DNA of 64,000 nt from Metridium senile (lineage: Eukaryota; Cnidaria; Anthozoa; Actiniaria; Metridiidae). This document shows positions 53,531-64,000 of this stretch, piece after piece; within the stretch, counting starts at the first letter, position 1, and each line of letters begins with the position of its first letter. Below the pieces are notes generated by a model that saw nothing but the letters and a program-made list of their open reading frames with translations, was not told the DNA's origin and did no database searches. The stretch is taken from NCBI GenBank assembly GCA_949775045.1, contig OX459096.1, positions 43,742,379 to 43,806,378 of the forward strand, in the 5' to 3' direction. Made by a program: the position numbers and the translations under genes.

Positions 53531-53799
53531 GATATATAAAAACCCCAATAATGCTGGAGCTATCCCGGACGTGAGATATAACTGCTTAGAAAAAGAGGGG
53601 GGGAGTCACCAATGCTTTCCCCGACTTTTAGTAAGCAGGTTTTCCCTAAAATACCAAAACCGATTGGGAACAAAAGCAAAAGAGTTTGTAGGTCTGTAAA
53701 ACTTTTATTATATCGACGTCCACTAGATATGAGCAGTCGCGCGCTCTGATTGGTTCCTTTGCTACTAGGCTATGGGTTTAGTGTCCATTTTGATAATAC

Positions 53800-54084
53800 T
53801 AAATAAGAGAGCACAATTAAATTCTTGTATTATCCGCTCCCCGCGCGCCATGTGAATTCCCAGTTATGCTATTTTTAATAATTACCCGCGCGCCATGTGA
53901 ATTCCCATTTGTGCTGTTTTTAGTAACCTTACTAAAAATAGCTCAACTGGGAATTCACATGGGGTTACTTAAAATAGCAAAACTGGGAATTCACATGGGG
54001 TTACTAAAAATAGAAGAACTGGGAATTCACATGGCGTGCGGGTAATACAAGAGTTCCCCTGTCTTATTTATGCTCTCTTATTTG
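53800..54084. mobile_element. palindromic MITE with internal inverted array
   Basis: Ends AAATAAGAGAGCA...CTTGTATTA(C/T)CCGC and the reverse complement bound the element. The inside holds GCCATGTGAATTCCCA twice in one direction (about 53848-53912), then TGGGAATTCACATGG three times in the other (about 53948-54035), so the whole can fold on itself. Confidence 0.65.
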
Positions 54085-54581
54085 AACGTTCGTTACAAGA
54101 AAGACTGTATTCAGACCGTCCGACTAAAAGCACATGGCTGAAAATTCAAGCCAATATCTTTCCGTTTTTTCAGTGATGTGCAGATGCCCTTTTTTATTTT
54201 TGGTGATCGAAAGTTCTTTTTTTTTTTTTTTGCCTTCCCAACTAGCGTGCATCAAAACTTGCCATCCTCACCCACTGTGTGACATTATTCACACTTCAAA
54301 CTGAAAAAAATCGATAAGTAGAAATTTGACTGAAACGCAAACCAAACATATATTTTTAAAAGTGAGATGACAATCTGATGAAAAGCTAAAAAAACAAAAT
54401 CATTTTTATTATCATAATAAAAAGAGCATACAGTGCATGTAGTGAAGAAACCAAATTTAATCAAAGAAACAAAGAACACAAAAGATGCCTTGGTAAGTAA
54501 TAAAGCTTCAAAATGACGACCTGTGTCAACAAAATCAGAAAATGAAGTTCACTCGGAGACTTGATGTCGCTTGCCATGGCC

Positions 54582-54815
54582 GATGTACATGTGAGGCCCA
54601 GTCCTGATTGAAGTTCATACATAATCGGTAATCCTAGATTGTAAATAATGATTTACCAAACATAAATTACAAACGAGTAATCCTAAATCCTCAATTGGTC
54701 CTAAATGCTGCAGAAATAATCCATAATCCTTAAACGTTTGGGTCAATAACCCATATCCCTGCTCTAAAAACCCCTAATAATCCATAATCCTAAAACCCTA
54801 ACGGCCTCACATGTA
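54582..54815. repeat. element with ACATGTGAGGCC ends and TAATCC-like interior
   Basis: ACATGTGAGGCC near 54587 and GGCCTCACATGT near 54803 are inverted. Between them 'TAATCC(T/A)' words recur (CCATAATCC, GTAATCCTA). The likeness to telomere-type words is superficial. Confidence 0.45.
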
Positions 54816-55548
54816 TGTTTGTCTTCGTGAATTATACATTTTTCACTCTATGACTAGATATATCATCTACAGAAATACTCTTTACAGGATTTAATAAAAA
54901 CTTTAGAAATGAAACTAATTTGACTTCGAAAACAAGAAGTCTCAAAAAGATACTTCAAGCTTACTTATTGCTGAAAGTCAAAAACTACTCTCGGTACATC
55001 CTGTCCTTCGCAATCATGTAACTTTTTTGGCTTTTAGTAATTGACATATGGTCACATATCTGCTTTCTTTCTTTTTTAGATTTATAATTTTAAAATGCTC
55101 TATGTAGAGTCCAACTCTGATCTGATTATCATTTTCGTTTTTTCTCTATAAAACCATACTCTCATTCCTATTTCTAATAAATGTTTTAAAATAGCTTCCA
55201 TTAATACATTCAATCTTGGTCTTTATTCATATTGTTTTTTTTGTTAAAGATTTGCCCGATTATTAGTTAAAACAAATTGTAAAACCTTTGGTCCACGGTT
55301 GTGCGATGGTAAATTTTGACGCGCGATATAGTTGCCGGGTAAGAAGAAAATCAAACTTCCGCTCACTAAAAAAACATGGCACATTTATTGTCTATAAATA
55401 CAACTTTCAATGCGCGACATCTTGTTTTGTTCTGGCCATAGTTGTCACGCCATTTCACTCAACCAATCAGATTACGCGCTAGAAATAGCGCAATTGCGTA
55501 TCTGATAGGGGATATGTTGATAAGATGGACACTTCTGGAGATGAACTT

Positions 55549-55696
55549 CTGGTGCCAGTTGTACGAAGCCTGAATAGCGCTATCCACCGGATAAATCCCT
55601 ATCCAAAGGTTAAAAGCTATACAACGGATAAAACCTATACATTGGATAACTCTTGTCCAGTAAATAACTTTATCCAGGCTTGGTGCAACTGGCCCC
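55549..55696. mobile_element. MITE with GGTGCCAGTTGTACGAAGCC ends
   Basis: Left GTGCCAGTTGTACGAAGCCT and right AGGCTTGGTGCAACTGGC are imperfect inverted ends of a ~148-bp element; the interior has GGATA(A/G) words (CACCGGATAAAT, CATTGGATAACT). This type is widespread in coral and anemone genomes as far as I recall. Confidence 0.55.
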
Positions 55697-56007
55697 AGCC
55701 GATAGAGAAGAAAACAAAATGGCGCCCCCTTTTTTGACTAACTGAGTGTGGGAGAAATGCAGTCTTTATTAAATAAACAAGGCGTCACAAATGCAAAATA
55801 ATCAACAAATGATTCCATGGTAAGCAAATATTATTAATTTTTCGATGGTCACTTTTGTTTGCATCGGAAAACATAGCTCGGTGATTTTGAACATTTGATA
55901 TTTCCAAGTAGAAACCCGCTTTTAAAAACAATTAAACATCCAGAGAAGCCTTTCACAGCACAATATGATTATATATACTCAGACGACTTATAACCGGCGA
56001 CAAAATA

Positions 56008-56149
56008 ATATACACCTAATTCAAAAAAGGTTGACGGGGCGAACGGCGATTGGCGATTGAAATTCCTATTGTCCACGACTGTGGACAATACGAATTTCAA
56101 TCGCCAATCGCCGTTCGCCCCGTCAACCTTTTTTGAATTAGGTGTATAT
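56008..56149. mobile_element. near-perfect palindrome (~142 bp)
   Basis: Arms 56008-~56067 and ~56090-56149 are complementary almost base for base (ATATACACCTAATTC, GGTTGACGGGGCGAACGGCG and complements), with a centre GTCCACGACTGTGGAC that is itself palindromic. A foldback MITE; ends TACACCTAATTC. Confidence 0.75.
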
Positions 56150-57023
56150 CATTCAAAGAGTTCTCGAGGCTCTACTGTTCGCTCGATTTTGAATGAGAGA
56201 GAATGACCGAGAGATTACAGCGATAACAATCAGAAATCTTGAAAAGTACGGTGTTTTTTTTCATCGCATAGTCATGTATTACACATCAAAATGTCCGTAA
56301 AAGAATGGTGTTTTCGAATCCATGGCTACTTTTTTGAAAGGATTTGTTTAATTTTAAATATAGCCAATATTGTAACTTGACATGAGAATAGTCGCACAAT
56401 CTCTCTTGTAAAAGTGATCAAACCGTTAACTTTGAACCCCCAAAAGTACGTGTACTTTTTGAACGGAAAGTAGATCAAAATCATTTGATAAGGTCAACAA
56501 AAGATTGAGGTAGCTGTATCCATGGCTACTTTTTTTACTTTTCTGCAACTATTTTGAGAAAAGATCGAAAAACCACGATTTTGTGGCCTTATTTCTACCA
56601 TTTTGACTAGGCGCATTGAAGCGTGACGTATAGCGGGTTTATAGCTGACCAAATGTTAACACGTCTTTTCCGATGTTGTCAATTTGTAATTTTTATTTCA
56701 TGTTTTCGGCACGGCCTCGCCAGCTATGAGCTCCTGTATACGACTCGATCTTGTAGAATACATACAGATATATAATGCTTAATTGCTAAATATATAAAAA
56801 TACATTCTATACATTGTAATTATTGTGATATTTGTTGGTGAAATAAGTTATCAGTTATGTTGACTATCGCGGCATAATCACAGATATCTGTTACTGAAAA
56901 TAGATGCAATGCCGGGATGCAATGATTAAAAGTCTCCCAGTGGTCAATAAAACCGTTACAAATAAAGATAATGAAGATAAGTTGCCTGCGAGGAAGCTAA
57001 TAAGCACATGAAGTGAAATGGTT

Positions 57024-57592
57024 TTAAGGGCGTACCCATTTGAAGCGCTGCAATTTCTTGCATGACGTATGCTGCAGTAAAAAAAAAACTAATAAAGTTG
57101 CACTTTTAGCATATCGAAATGAATGCTTTGTAAACATTAAGCTCTCTCGATGATAATACGGAATTGGGCTTGTTTTTTATTGTGTGTTTCAAGACGTGTC
57201 CGAATGCGCCGTTTTGTGCGCGTACGTCCATGTGAGAAATGTGAAAAGAGTGGTAACTAAAGACACGGCTACTTGTCTCATGCACTGTCAAAAAGTATAA
57301 ATTCAATACAGGCAAGGGCGTACATAGTGCTGGTATGTGCTGGTAGGAGTCTTTGTTGGATATGCAGGTTGCACTCGATCAGTATGTAAGTGAGATGACA
57401 TAATAACTAAATGGTTAGTTTATGTCGGCTACTGTCTCCAACTGTTTTTGCACGATTCTAAAAAGATTGCACTGTTAAACAACAGAAACAGAATAATCAC
57501 TCGTCTCGTGGCGAGCAACAGGAGTTAACCGGTCTCGACGTCACTCTTTTTTGTGTTCAGATAAATTAAACTTGTTACCTGGGTACTGGTCA
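57024..57592. repeat. dispersed repeat, short form (mate at 50571-51451)
   Basis: Same sequence order as the long form but joins ATAACTAA directly to TGGTTAGTTT near 57412, where the mate has ~300 bp more. Confidence 0.7.
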
Positions 57593-57834
57593 TTCCAATT
57601 TTAACTTAAATTGCACACCTGATAATTATTTTCAACTTTCTAAAAATAGATCTCAAGTCTTTGTCTTGTCTAAAAATATATCGAGATTGAAAGGAATTGC
57701 GGCATTAAGTAAGGTTATCAATTCCATCGAGTACTGTTACAAAACTGATTATAACTGTACGTAGCTAGATTCAATCTTCTATTAGTGAATTACCACTACT
57801 AAGGCGTTTTTACACTTTGGATTGGCTTTATAGA

Positions 57835-58140
57835 GGATATTACATGGGCGCACGGAGATATGAATTTTATCTTCGAGTGTTGATAAGATATTCCACGAGT
57901 GAGCGCAGCGAATGAGTGGGATATCTTTTCAACACGAGAAGATAAAATTCATATCTCCAAGCGCACATGTAATGTTCTGTTTATTATATAACAGATTGAA
58001 GAAAAAAAAAATTGTTTTTTTGAAAGTTCATTGGTTGAGAGTGATATCACACATGTACGATATCAATGATATCTTCATGACTAGGATAGGCTTTTTATCT
58101 AGTTGATATCACTCGGTATACCACTATATGTTATATAATA
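57835..58140. repeat. MITE family member B (related to 21370-21615)
   Basis: Hairpin GGAGATATGAATTTTATCTTC around 57857 pairs with GAAGATAAAATTCATATCTC around 57940; a shorter inner pair GATAAGATAT / ATATCTTTTC lies between. The right half ends in TATATAATAATATG, complementary to TTTATTATATAAC at 57980. Confidence 0.6.
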
Positions 58141-58203
58141 ATATGATTTACGTCACACATGCATGGTATTTCCTTTGTATTTCACGCTCAGTTCTAAAGC
58201 TCA

Positions 58204-58322
58204 CAAAAATAGAAACTTAAAAGACCTTAAAAATAGAAACAGTTAAAAGACCTTAAAAATAGAAACAGCTAAAAGACCTTAAAAATAGAACCAGTTAAAA
58301 TATCTTAGAAATAGAAACAACT
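58204..58322. repeat. 26-bp minisatellite, about 4.5 copies
   Basis: Unit TTAAAAGACCTTAAAAATAG followed by AAACAG, exact 26-bp period for the first copies and decaying toward 58322. Confidence 0.8.
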
Positions 58323-58488
58323 AGACGCTCTATGAGCGTGAAGTCGGGCTAGTTGAGGATTATGCAGTTTAGTCTATTAGCCCAGTAGGAGTGGTGGGAA
58401 CCAGTTTTTGACAGCTAGAGATAACTGGAGCTATAACACTGATGCCCCTTGGATATACTCTGAAGATATTAATAATCTTAATGAATAC

Positions 58489-58696
58489 TCCAGTTTCGAG
58501 ATCTCTTTTACTCAGTGTTAGCCTCAATTGTGTGTAAAATATGCAGAAATTTAGATAAAACTCGTGAGATTTCGATATATTTTTATTGTCTTCTATGCTC
58601 ACAAATCTCTTTCATTTGCACGGACTGTTACTGAACAAAAGAATATATTACATGGTTTTGAGGCTAACACTGAGTAAAAGAGATCTCGAAACTGGA
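58489..58696. repeat. inverted repeat with 38-bp arms
   Basis: TCCAGTTTCGAGATCTCTTT... (58489-58527) pairs with 58658-58696 (...AAAGAGATCTCGAAACTGGA) across about 130 bp. Confidence 0.75.
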
Positions 58697-59159
58697 GAAT
58701 TAATCTGAATTGTCTGTTCAAGAGAACTTTGTAAAATGTAGATGAAAAATATTACAGAAACACCGTATTTCATGACTTTAACGCACTGAAATACACTAAA
58801 AGAGCATTATAAAGTGAACTGTATAAATGGTACAAATACCTATGATGACGACGTAAAAATGTTGTAAAAACAAATCAAAGACCCCCTATGGCCAACTCGT
58901 GGGTCATTGTTAGAACATTTTCAAAGCGCTTAGTGTTTAGACCACTTTTAATAATGACTTTGTAAGTTATATTTAAAAAATCTCACAATTTCATATGAAA
59001 ATAATGATGTTAGCATATTGAAAAGATATGGCATTGATTTCAAACAAATAAAACTTTATTTATAATAGATTTGAAATTGATGTAATTCTGAACGTAAGAT
59101 ATCATTAAATTACAATATATATATGTATAAATCTTAATTGTAAGGCCTACTCCGGGCCT

Positions 59160-59315
59160 TAAAATCGCCGTAATTTTAGGCGATCTAAAGCGACTTTAGC
59201 AAAATGTTCCTAAACTCTAAGGCGATCTTAGTCGATGTTAGGTGATTTTAGCAAAAAGCTCTTAAATTCTTAGGCGGTGTTAGGTGGTTTAAGGCGTTCT
59301 GGGCGATCTTATATG
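59160..59315. repeat. degenerate TTAGGCGAT-type tandem repeat
   Basis: Words TTAGGCGAT, TTAGTCGATG, TTAGGTGATT, TTAGGCGGTG, TTAGGTGGTT and GGGCGATCTTA follow one another every ~10-25 bp, interspersed with AGCAAAA..CT(T/C)TAAA. Confidence 0.55.
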
Positions 59316-59339
59316 TAAGGTAAGTAAAAACGCGACATG

Positions 59340-59401
59340 ATACATAGATAGATACATACATACATACATACATACATACATACATAGATACATACATAGA
59401 T
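59340..59401. repeat. (ATAC)n/(ATAG)n microsatellite
   Basis: About 15 four-base units, mostly ATAC with interspersed ATAG. Confidence 0.85.
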
Positions 59402-59504
59402 TGACGAAACGGTAGAACTAAAGTCGGGCCGCCTATGGCTAGCCCGACTAATTAGTCATGATCATCGTTAGCTGTGGTAGAGGGAACTTAATAATCAGTG
59501 ACAG

Positions 59505-59846
59505 CACAGGTAGCCAAAGCTATGCATTTGTACGTTTTTTAGCAATATGACGAAATATTTAAAATGCAATAAAAATAAACATGTCTACCTGTGTGTTGTG
59601 TTTTTCTTTGCATTCCTGTGAAGTTTCAGGCCATTTCCTTCAATTTTGAGTGATTTATGGCTGTTTTTCCCCAGCGTCCTAAGACAACAGCCATAAATCA
59701 CTTAACATTGAAGGAAATGGCCTGAAACTTCACAGGAATGCAAAGAAAAACACAACACACAGGTAGACATGTTTATTTTTATTGCATTTTAAATATTTCG
59801 TCATACTGCTAAAAAACGTACAAATGCATAGCTTGGGCTACCTGTG
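59505..59846. mobile_element. 342-bp foldback element, ~160-bp arms
   Basis: Left arm from CACAGGTAGCC (59505) through CATGTCTACCTGTGTGTTGT to ATAAATCACT-type words pairs with the right arm ending GGCTACCTGTG (59846). Only a few mismatches; the loop is about 20 nt around CCCCAGCGTCC. Confidence 0.75.
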
Positions 59847-59849
59847 GTG

Positions 59850-61930
59850 ACAGTAATAGATAATCACGTTTTGGGGTAAAGCTGTTGATTCTTTAGTGAA
59901 AAATCATTGACTCGGCGGTCGAAAGTCAATCAATCACAACGTGTATATCCACATCCACTGGATATGATCACTCGAAGTGATTGGTTGTTCTATTTTAGTC
60001 TATTAGCTGATATCTTGTACGTGTACCTGCAATTTCCCTAAAAATACGTGATCATGCCATCGCGTAGGCGAATTGAAATGTTGCCTCACCAATACGGTAC
60101 GTGTACTCGTTCCTAGACTGTGTCATGCTCTTCGCTTGGTCGGCAGACACCCCGAGTAACTCTGCAACTGATTTTGATCTACGGATCATGATGGTATTTT
60201 TATGATGATTTTGCAAACAGCATAACCTATAAATGAGGTGTTTTCTTGACCGTGAGTGGAGAGTAAAGGTTTTGCCAAACTGAGTGTTGACGAGATAGAA
60301 TCTTTGCTATAGAAAATAAAACTTCAAAAATACAAAAAAGCAACACATAAAGTTATGGTAAGAATATATCGTTAATTTCTTATCTTTCAAGAATTATTAT
60401 TACAAATGTTTTCACAAAATGATGCTGCTTCATGCGATCAATCGCTTTTGTTGATTTGTTGGACACCTTAATTATTTTTGTAATAGTTCAAATTCTATAT
60501 TTCTCACAATCCATTGGAAGAGATAAGTGATACGTTTATTGACACACAATTAATTACAAACTATAAATATTAAATATATTATAGCTAATAACGTTACAAA
60601 ATATATTGGACATAAAACTAAGTGAAGAGCATAATTTACAAAAGTGTTGAAATAATTTACACTTTCGAGTCAACAACCAGTGCACGTGGATAGAATAAAA
60701 CAATTATTCATGTACTCAATCTCTCCGTACAAGGCTTATATCCGACTTGATTTCATGGAATAATCTTGCTAGGTACGCCCAGTCAGTCAATGCACCAGTG
60801 GATAGGTTGTGAATGCATGTTTTAAATGGTTGTTTGATTGACTATAAATTGGTGCGATTCCTGCTGAGATACTATGTTGTTGAGTTCTGATGTGAAAGAA
60901 AAAGAGTGCATGGAAGGATGCAGGTGGCGTAGTATATATGCACGATTATTAGCAAGCATCTGTTTAATATCAACCCAGCGTCTATATGTTATTGATTCCA
61001 TGGACTAGAAACAAAATGCCACCTCTGTGACCTGCTTCCCCTTCAAAGAGCAAAAACCTTTTAAAAGCCCATTAGTGCAACAACTTCTATTGTTGTGAAG
61101 AATACCAAAACTGGATGTGGTTGTGCAATTGTCACTGAATCAGTATGTGCATTTGGGAGCTTTATTCGATGGTCAAACTCAAGCGAACGTTGTATATATA
61201 GGGGCCGGTGAATGTTCTAGACACATCAAAAAGAACGTTAAACTGGCCTTACATCAACACAGGTTAACGATACCCTTTTTCTTTATTTAAATCCATTCTT
61301 TTGCTATTACTAATTAACCATTAAACTTTGAGTGTTAAAGAATCACTTTCAAGGGTTTCAACAGCAATGATATTATGATAATATAATAAAAATGGTAAAG
61401 TGTGAACACGTTTTTAACGTGTAATGTTTGTTTAACTGTCAAAAAGAATTACACAGATAATAAATGGTTATTGACCGGTTACGAGATTTATAACGCTTTG
61501 CCTGAGTTATTTACACAATAACAAGTTTGAAATAAATGAACCCTCATGCGAACGCAGGTCCAACTTACAGATATCTATTACCAGCCAATGAAGGTTTACG
61601 TACTCTAAAAAACTAAGCTTCGATCACTGGGTCTGAAAGTAGATTTACCATGATATGAATAGATTGGAATCAAAACGTCAAGCTATAATAGCATTACCTA
61701 TTTGTTATTGTAAAGTTATTTTCTCAGTCTAAACCAAATTAACCTAGCTTTGGTTCATAGCGGTAAACCTTTCAGGGTTGTGTATATATTTATTAAACAG
61801 TCAGGGTTTATGAAATTAGCTAAAAACAACAAATCACTAACTTTAAACTATTATGATTGATCAAAAAACGTCGCATTGTAAAAAGGCAATAGTTGAAGTT
61901 CTTACTGGCACACGACGTATCCAAATTCAA
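59850..61930. other. intergenic DNA, nothing supportable
   Basis: AT-rich, stops in all frames, no repeat pair or RNA gene recognised. Confidence 0.4.
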
Positions 61931-61933
61931 TAA

Positions 61934-62372
61934 AACTTAACATGGCACAATGCGAGCCATTGTAAGGCCTCGTCTACACGAATCCAATCCGATAGGCCGA
62001 TTCGCATCAAAAATTATGCGGCTTCAAAAGTATCCGGATCCGTGTAGACGGGGTCTCAGGTTTTTAGCGTTGGCTGTGGCAAGTTTTAATGTTACGCTTT
62101 CTTACACTGGCTCGCATTGTGCCATGTTAAGTTTTCTTACAATGGCTCGCATTGTGCCATGTTACGCTTTCTTAGACCCCGTCTACACGGATCCGGATAC
62201 TTTTGAAACCGCATACTTTTTGATGCGAATCGGCCTATCGTCCACACGAATCCAGTGAATCCGGTCACCGAAACCGCATACTTTTACTTGAATTCTCCGG
62301 ATACGCGGATTCGTGTGGAAGCAAATATTTCTATGCGGTTTCAGCCGGATCGGATTCGTGTAGACGAGGCCT
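61934..62372. repeat. two inverted CGTCTACACG-type MITEs with shared spacer repeats
   Basis: GGCCTCGTCTACACG (from 61966) to CCGTGTAGACGGGGTC (about 62040-62056) is one ~92-bp element; AGACCCCGTCTACACGG (62174) to CGTGTAGACGAGGCCT (62372) is a second, ~200 bp. Outside and between them CATGGCACAATGCGAGCCAT (61941) recurs as its reverse complement twice (62101-62126, 62136-62161). Confidence 0.65.
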
Positions 62373-62692
62373 GAGGCGATGCAATTGTGGGACAATAAAG
62401 ATAGTTTGTTTGTTCAGCTTGCTCTTGTTCTTACGCCTTTACAAAGTAACCCTATTATTTACGAGCATTCTTGAGTGGTCAATATTTTACCCTGCTTGCA
62501 GAGCAAGCTTTTCTCGCTCTTCTGCCCCGAAACATCTCCTCTACTGGCAGGATAGTGGTTATTTTAATGATGCCATCAGATTGCCTTCATCTCTCTATAG
62601 TGAAGTAGCAAAAACAGCTACAAGCACATGTTGTTATAATTCAACGCTAAAGAACTAAAGACATGCGCAATTTCAGGCTAGATATAGATACT

Positions 62693-62893
62693 ATGTAGAT
62701 GAGGCATGATCGTCCGGGGTGGTGTAGTCTTGAGAAAGACTGATGGTGTTGATGTCTGACGTTTCGACAACCTGAGCGGAAGTCATCTTCACTCTGAAGA
62801 TGACTTCCGCTCAGGTTGTCGAAACGTCAGACATCAACACCATCAGTCTTTCTCAAGACTACACCACCCCGGACGATCATGCCTCATCTACAT
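62693..62893. mobile_element. perfect 98-bp-arm palindrome
   Basis: 62693-62790 and 62796-62893 are exact reverse complements around ACTCT. Includes GAAGATGACTTCCGCTCAGG and TTGTCGAAACGTCAGAC, phrases I associate with Penelope-like or other cnidarian repeats. The absence of mismatches means recent origin or an inverted-joint artefact. Confidence 0.85.
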
Positions 62894-64000
62894 CGATTAC
62901 ACCTGGGATCAGACCATTCACTCTTATATAGATACTAGTCAATCAATTTTCAAATCGATTATCATTACAATTTGATTAAAACTACATTTATAGCTACTAA
63001 AAACAACATTTATCTAATATCATTGAAAGGAATAAAAAGGCGTGCTTCTACGTCTTTGATATAAAAATTTTAACTTAAATGGAATACTTCTTTTTATACT
63101 GGGGTGTGTGGTGAATTCCTTAGCTCACATATACAATACTAATAATGTTGGCGTTCTACAAAAGATTGTTTTGATTGACTAATTCGCTCTAATCAGTGGC
63201 ACTATAATATTCGGTTTCAAAAGAGAGAACAAGAATAGTATTTTTCTAGTTGTGACCAGTGGAAAACAAGGCTATTCAAATTCCTAGCTGGATGAATGAA
63301 TCTAATAGCTTAGCCACACACAGTTAACTGTGTCGAAATAGCTTGACACGTGAAATTATGAAAACGCTATTCTGTGCACTGGAATTAATTCAATTCTCGG
63401 GGTTGAACACTTAGCTTAATCAATGGTTCGTTTTATAGGCTTTTAAAATCCTTTAATAGCGATGAAAGCAGAATTTCAGTGTGAGAACTTGGAGTGCATA
63501 TATAATGTAATTGCCTAAATAAACAAAACGACCTGTTCTGACTATATACACGTGGTAGGTAGGTAATAATCGTAAAAAAGGTCTTACAAAACCATTACAC
63601 GAAGGAAACCCCTTAGTAAATGCTTCATCTTGGCGTTTTAATTCCTTCAAGGTTGAAGGGAATCTGAAATGCTTAAAGGTGCATTTTAACACTTAGTCAG
63701 TTGTTTGGGGGACAATTGTCAGAAATAATTTGTTTCTGTGGTCCATCAATAGGATTAAACGAAAGCTACAGGTCTATGGAACAATTGTGCACCTGTAAGA
63801 AACTATCCCTCAATTCAAGATATATATTGCAAGCTCAAATAAAGCAGTACTGAGGTTTACAAAAGAACATTAACAGGATCATATTTTAGAACAGTCAGGT
63901 TGTTTTTACAAGTTATGTCTTAAAATAGATCGCAAATAAACGCTGGAAGAAGCGGTTAAAAGAAGGGTGAATCAGATATGTTTTCATTTCTACAACAAGC
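62894..64000. other. intergenic DNA to the window edge
   Basis: No gene, RNA gene or strong repeat recognised. Confidence 0.4.

Noticed and set aside
53391..53699. 102-aa plus ORF with Gly-rich centre
   Set aside because: Glycines come from poly-G low-complexity DNA; not protein-like otherwise.
54700..54800. Interstitial telomere-like repeat (CCCTAA words)
   Set aside because: Only isolated CCCTAA/TAATCC words without a regular 6-bp array.
61950..62258. 102-aa plus ORF
   Set aside because: Lies across two MITEs and their repeats; the repeated peptide is an artefact of repeated DNA.

Overview
The window looks like cnidarian (probably anthozoan) nuclear DNA. It is AT-rich, spliced and gene-poor, full of short palindromic mobile elements, and carries two NK2-class homeobox genes plus a Polinton (Maverick) transposon. 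The species cannot be named from sequence alone.

Layout. (1) 11-1198 and 15002-20285: two same-strand NK2-class homeobox genes, each with an N-terminal TN/eh1-like repressor motif in exon 1 and a Tyr54 homeodomain in exon 2. Both have a single phase-1 intron at the equivalent place, which suggests a tandem pair from one ancestral gene. The DNA between and inside them is non-coding with degenerate repeats. (2) 20286-25271: MITE-like elements, an AAT microsatellite and a 1.07-kb minisatellite with a 32-bp unit. (3) 25278-38808: a Polinton with 99-bp terminal inverted repeats and ten intact genes: a spliced protein-primed DNA polymerase B, a small zinc-finger protein, a packaging ATPase, two small or unknown virion-type proteins, an adenain-like protease, a double jelly-roll major capsid protein, a pVI-like basic protein, a penton-like minor capsid protein, and a chromodomain integrase; an eleventh 170-aa gene is unrecognised. 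(4) 38880-39079: a 200-N gap. (5) 39080-49359: a second Polinton copy, beginning inside polB, that appears identical to the first over about 9.9 kb and then diverges in its last ~385 bp. (6) 49366-64000: no supportable host gene, but many foldback elements, duplicated repeat blocks and minisatellites.

How the Polinton works as a unit. The polymerase would copy a linear genome primed by a terminal protein. The integrase inserts it with a 6-bp target duplication. MCP, penton, protease and ATPase form the virion-assembly set shared with adintovirus/adenovirus-like lineages. The structural genes are packed with 0-2 bp or overlapping junctions and share poly(A) signals, an operon-like layout that is odd for an animal genome.

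Most important observation: the only matching target-site duplication (AACGTA) lies left of copy 1 and right of copy 2, not around copy 1. With the 200-N gap and the identical 9.9 kb, this suggests one inserted element at this locus, and that the apparent tandem pair is at least partly an assembly chimera. The TIR match (copy 1 left equals copy 1 right, but not copy 2 right) argues the other way, so this is unresolved.
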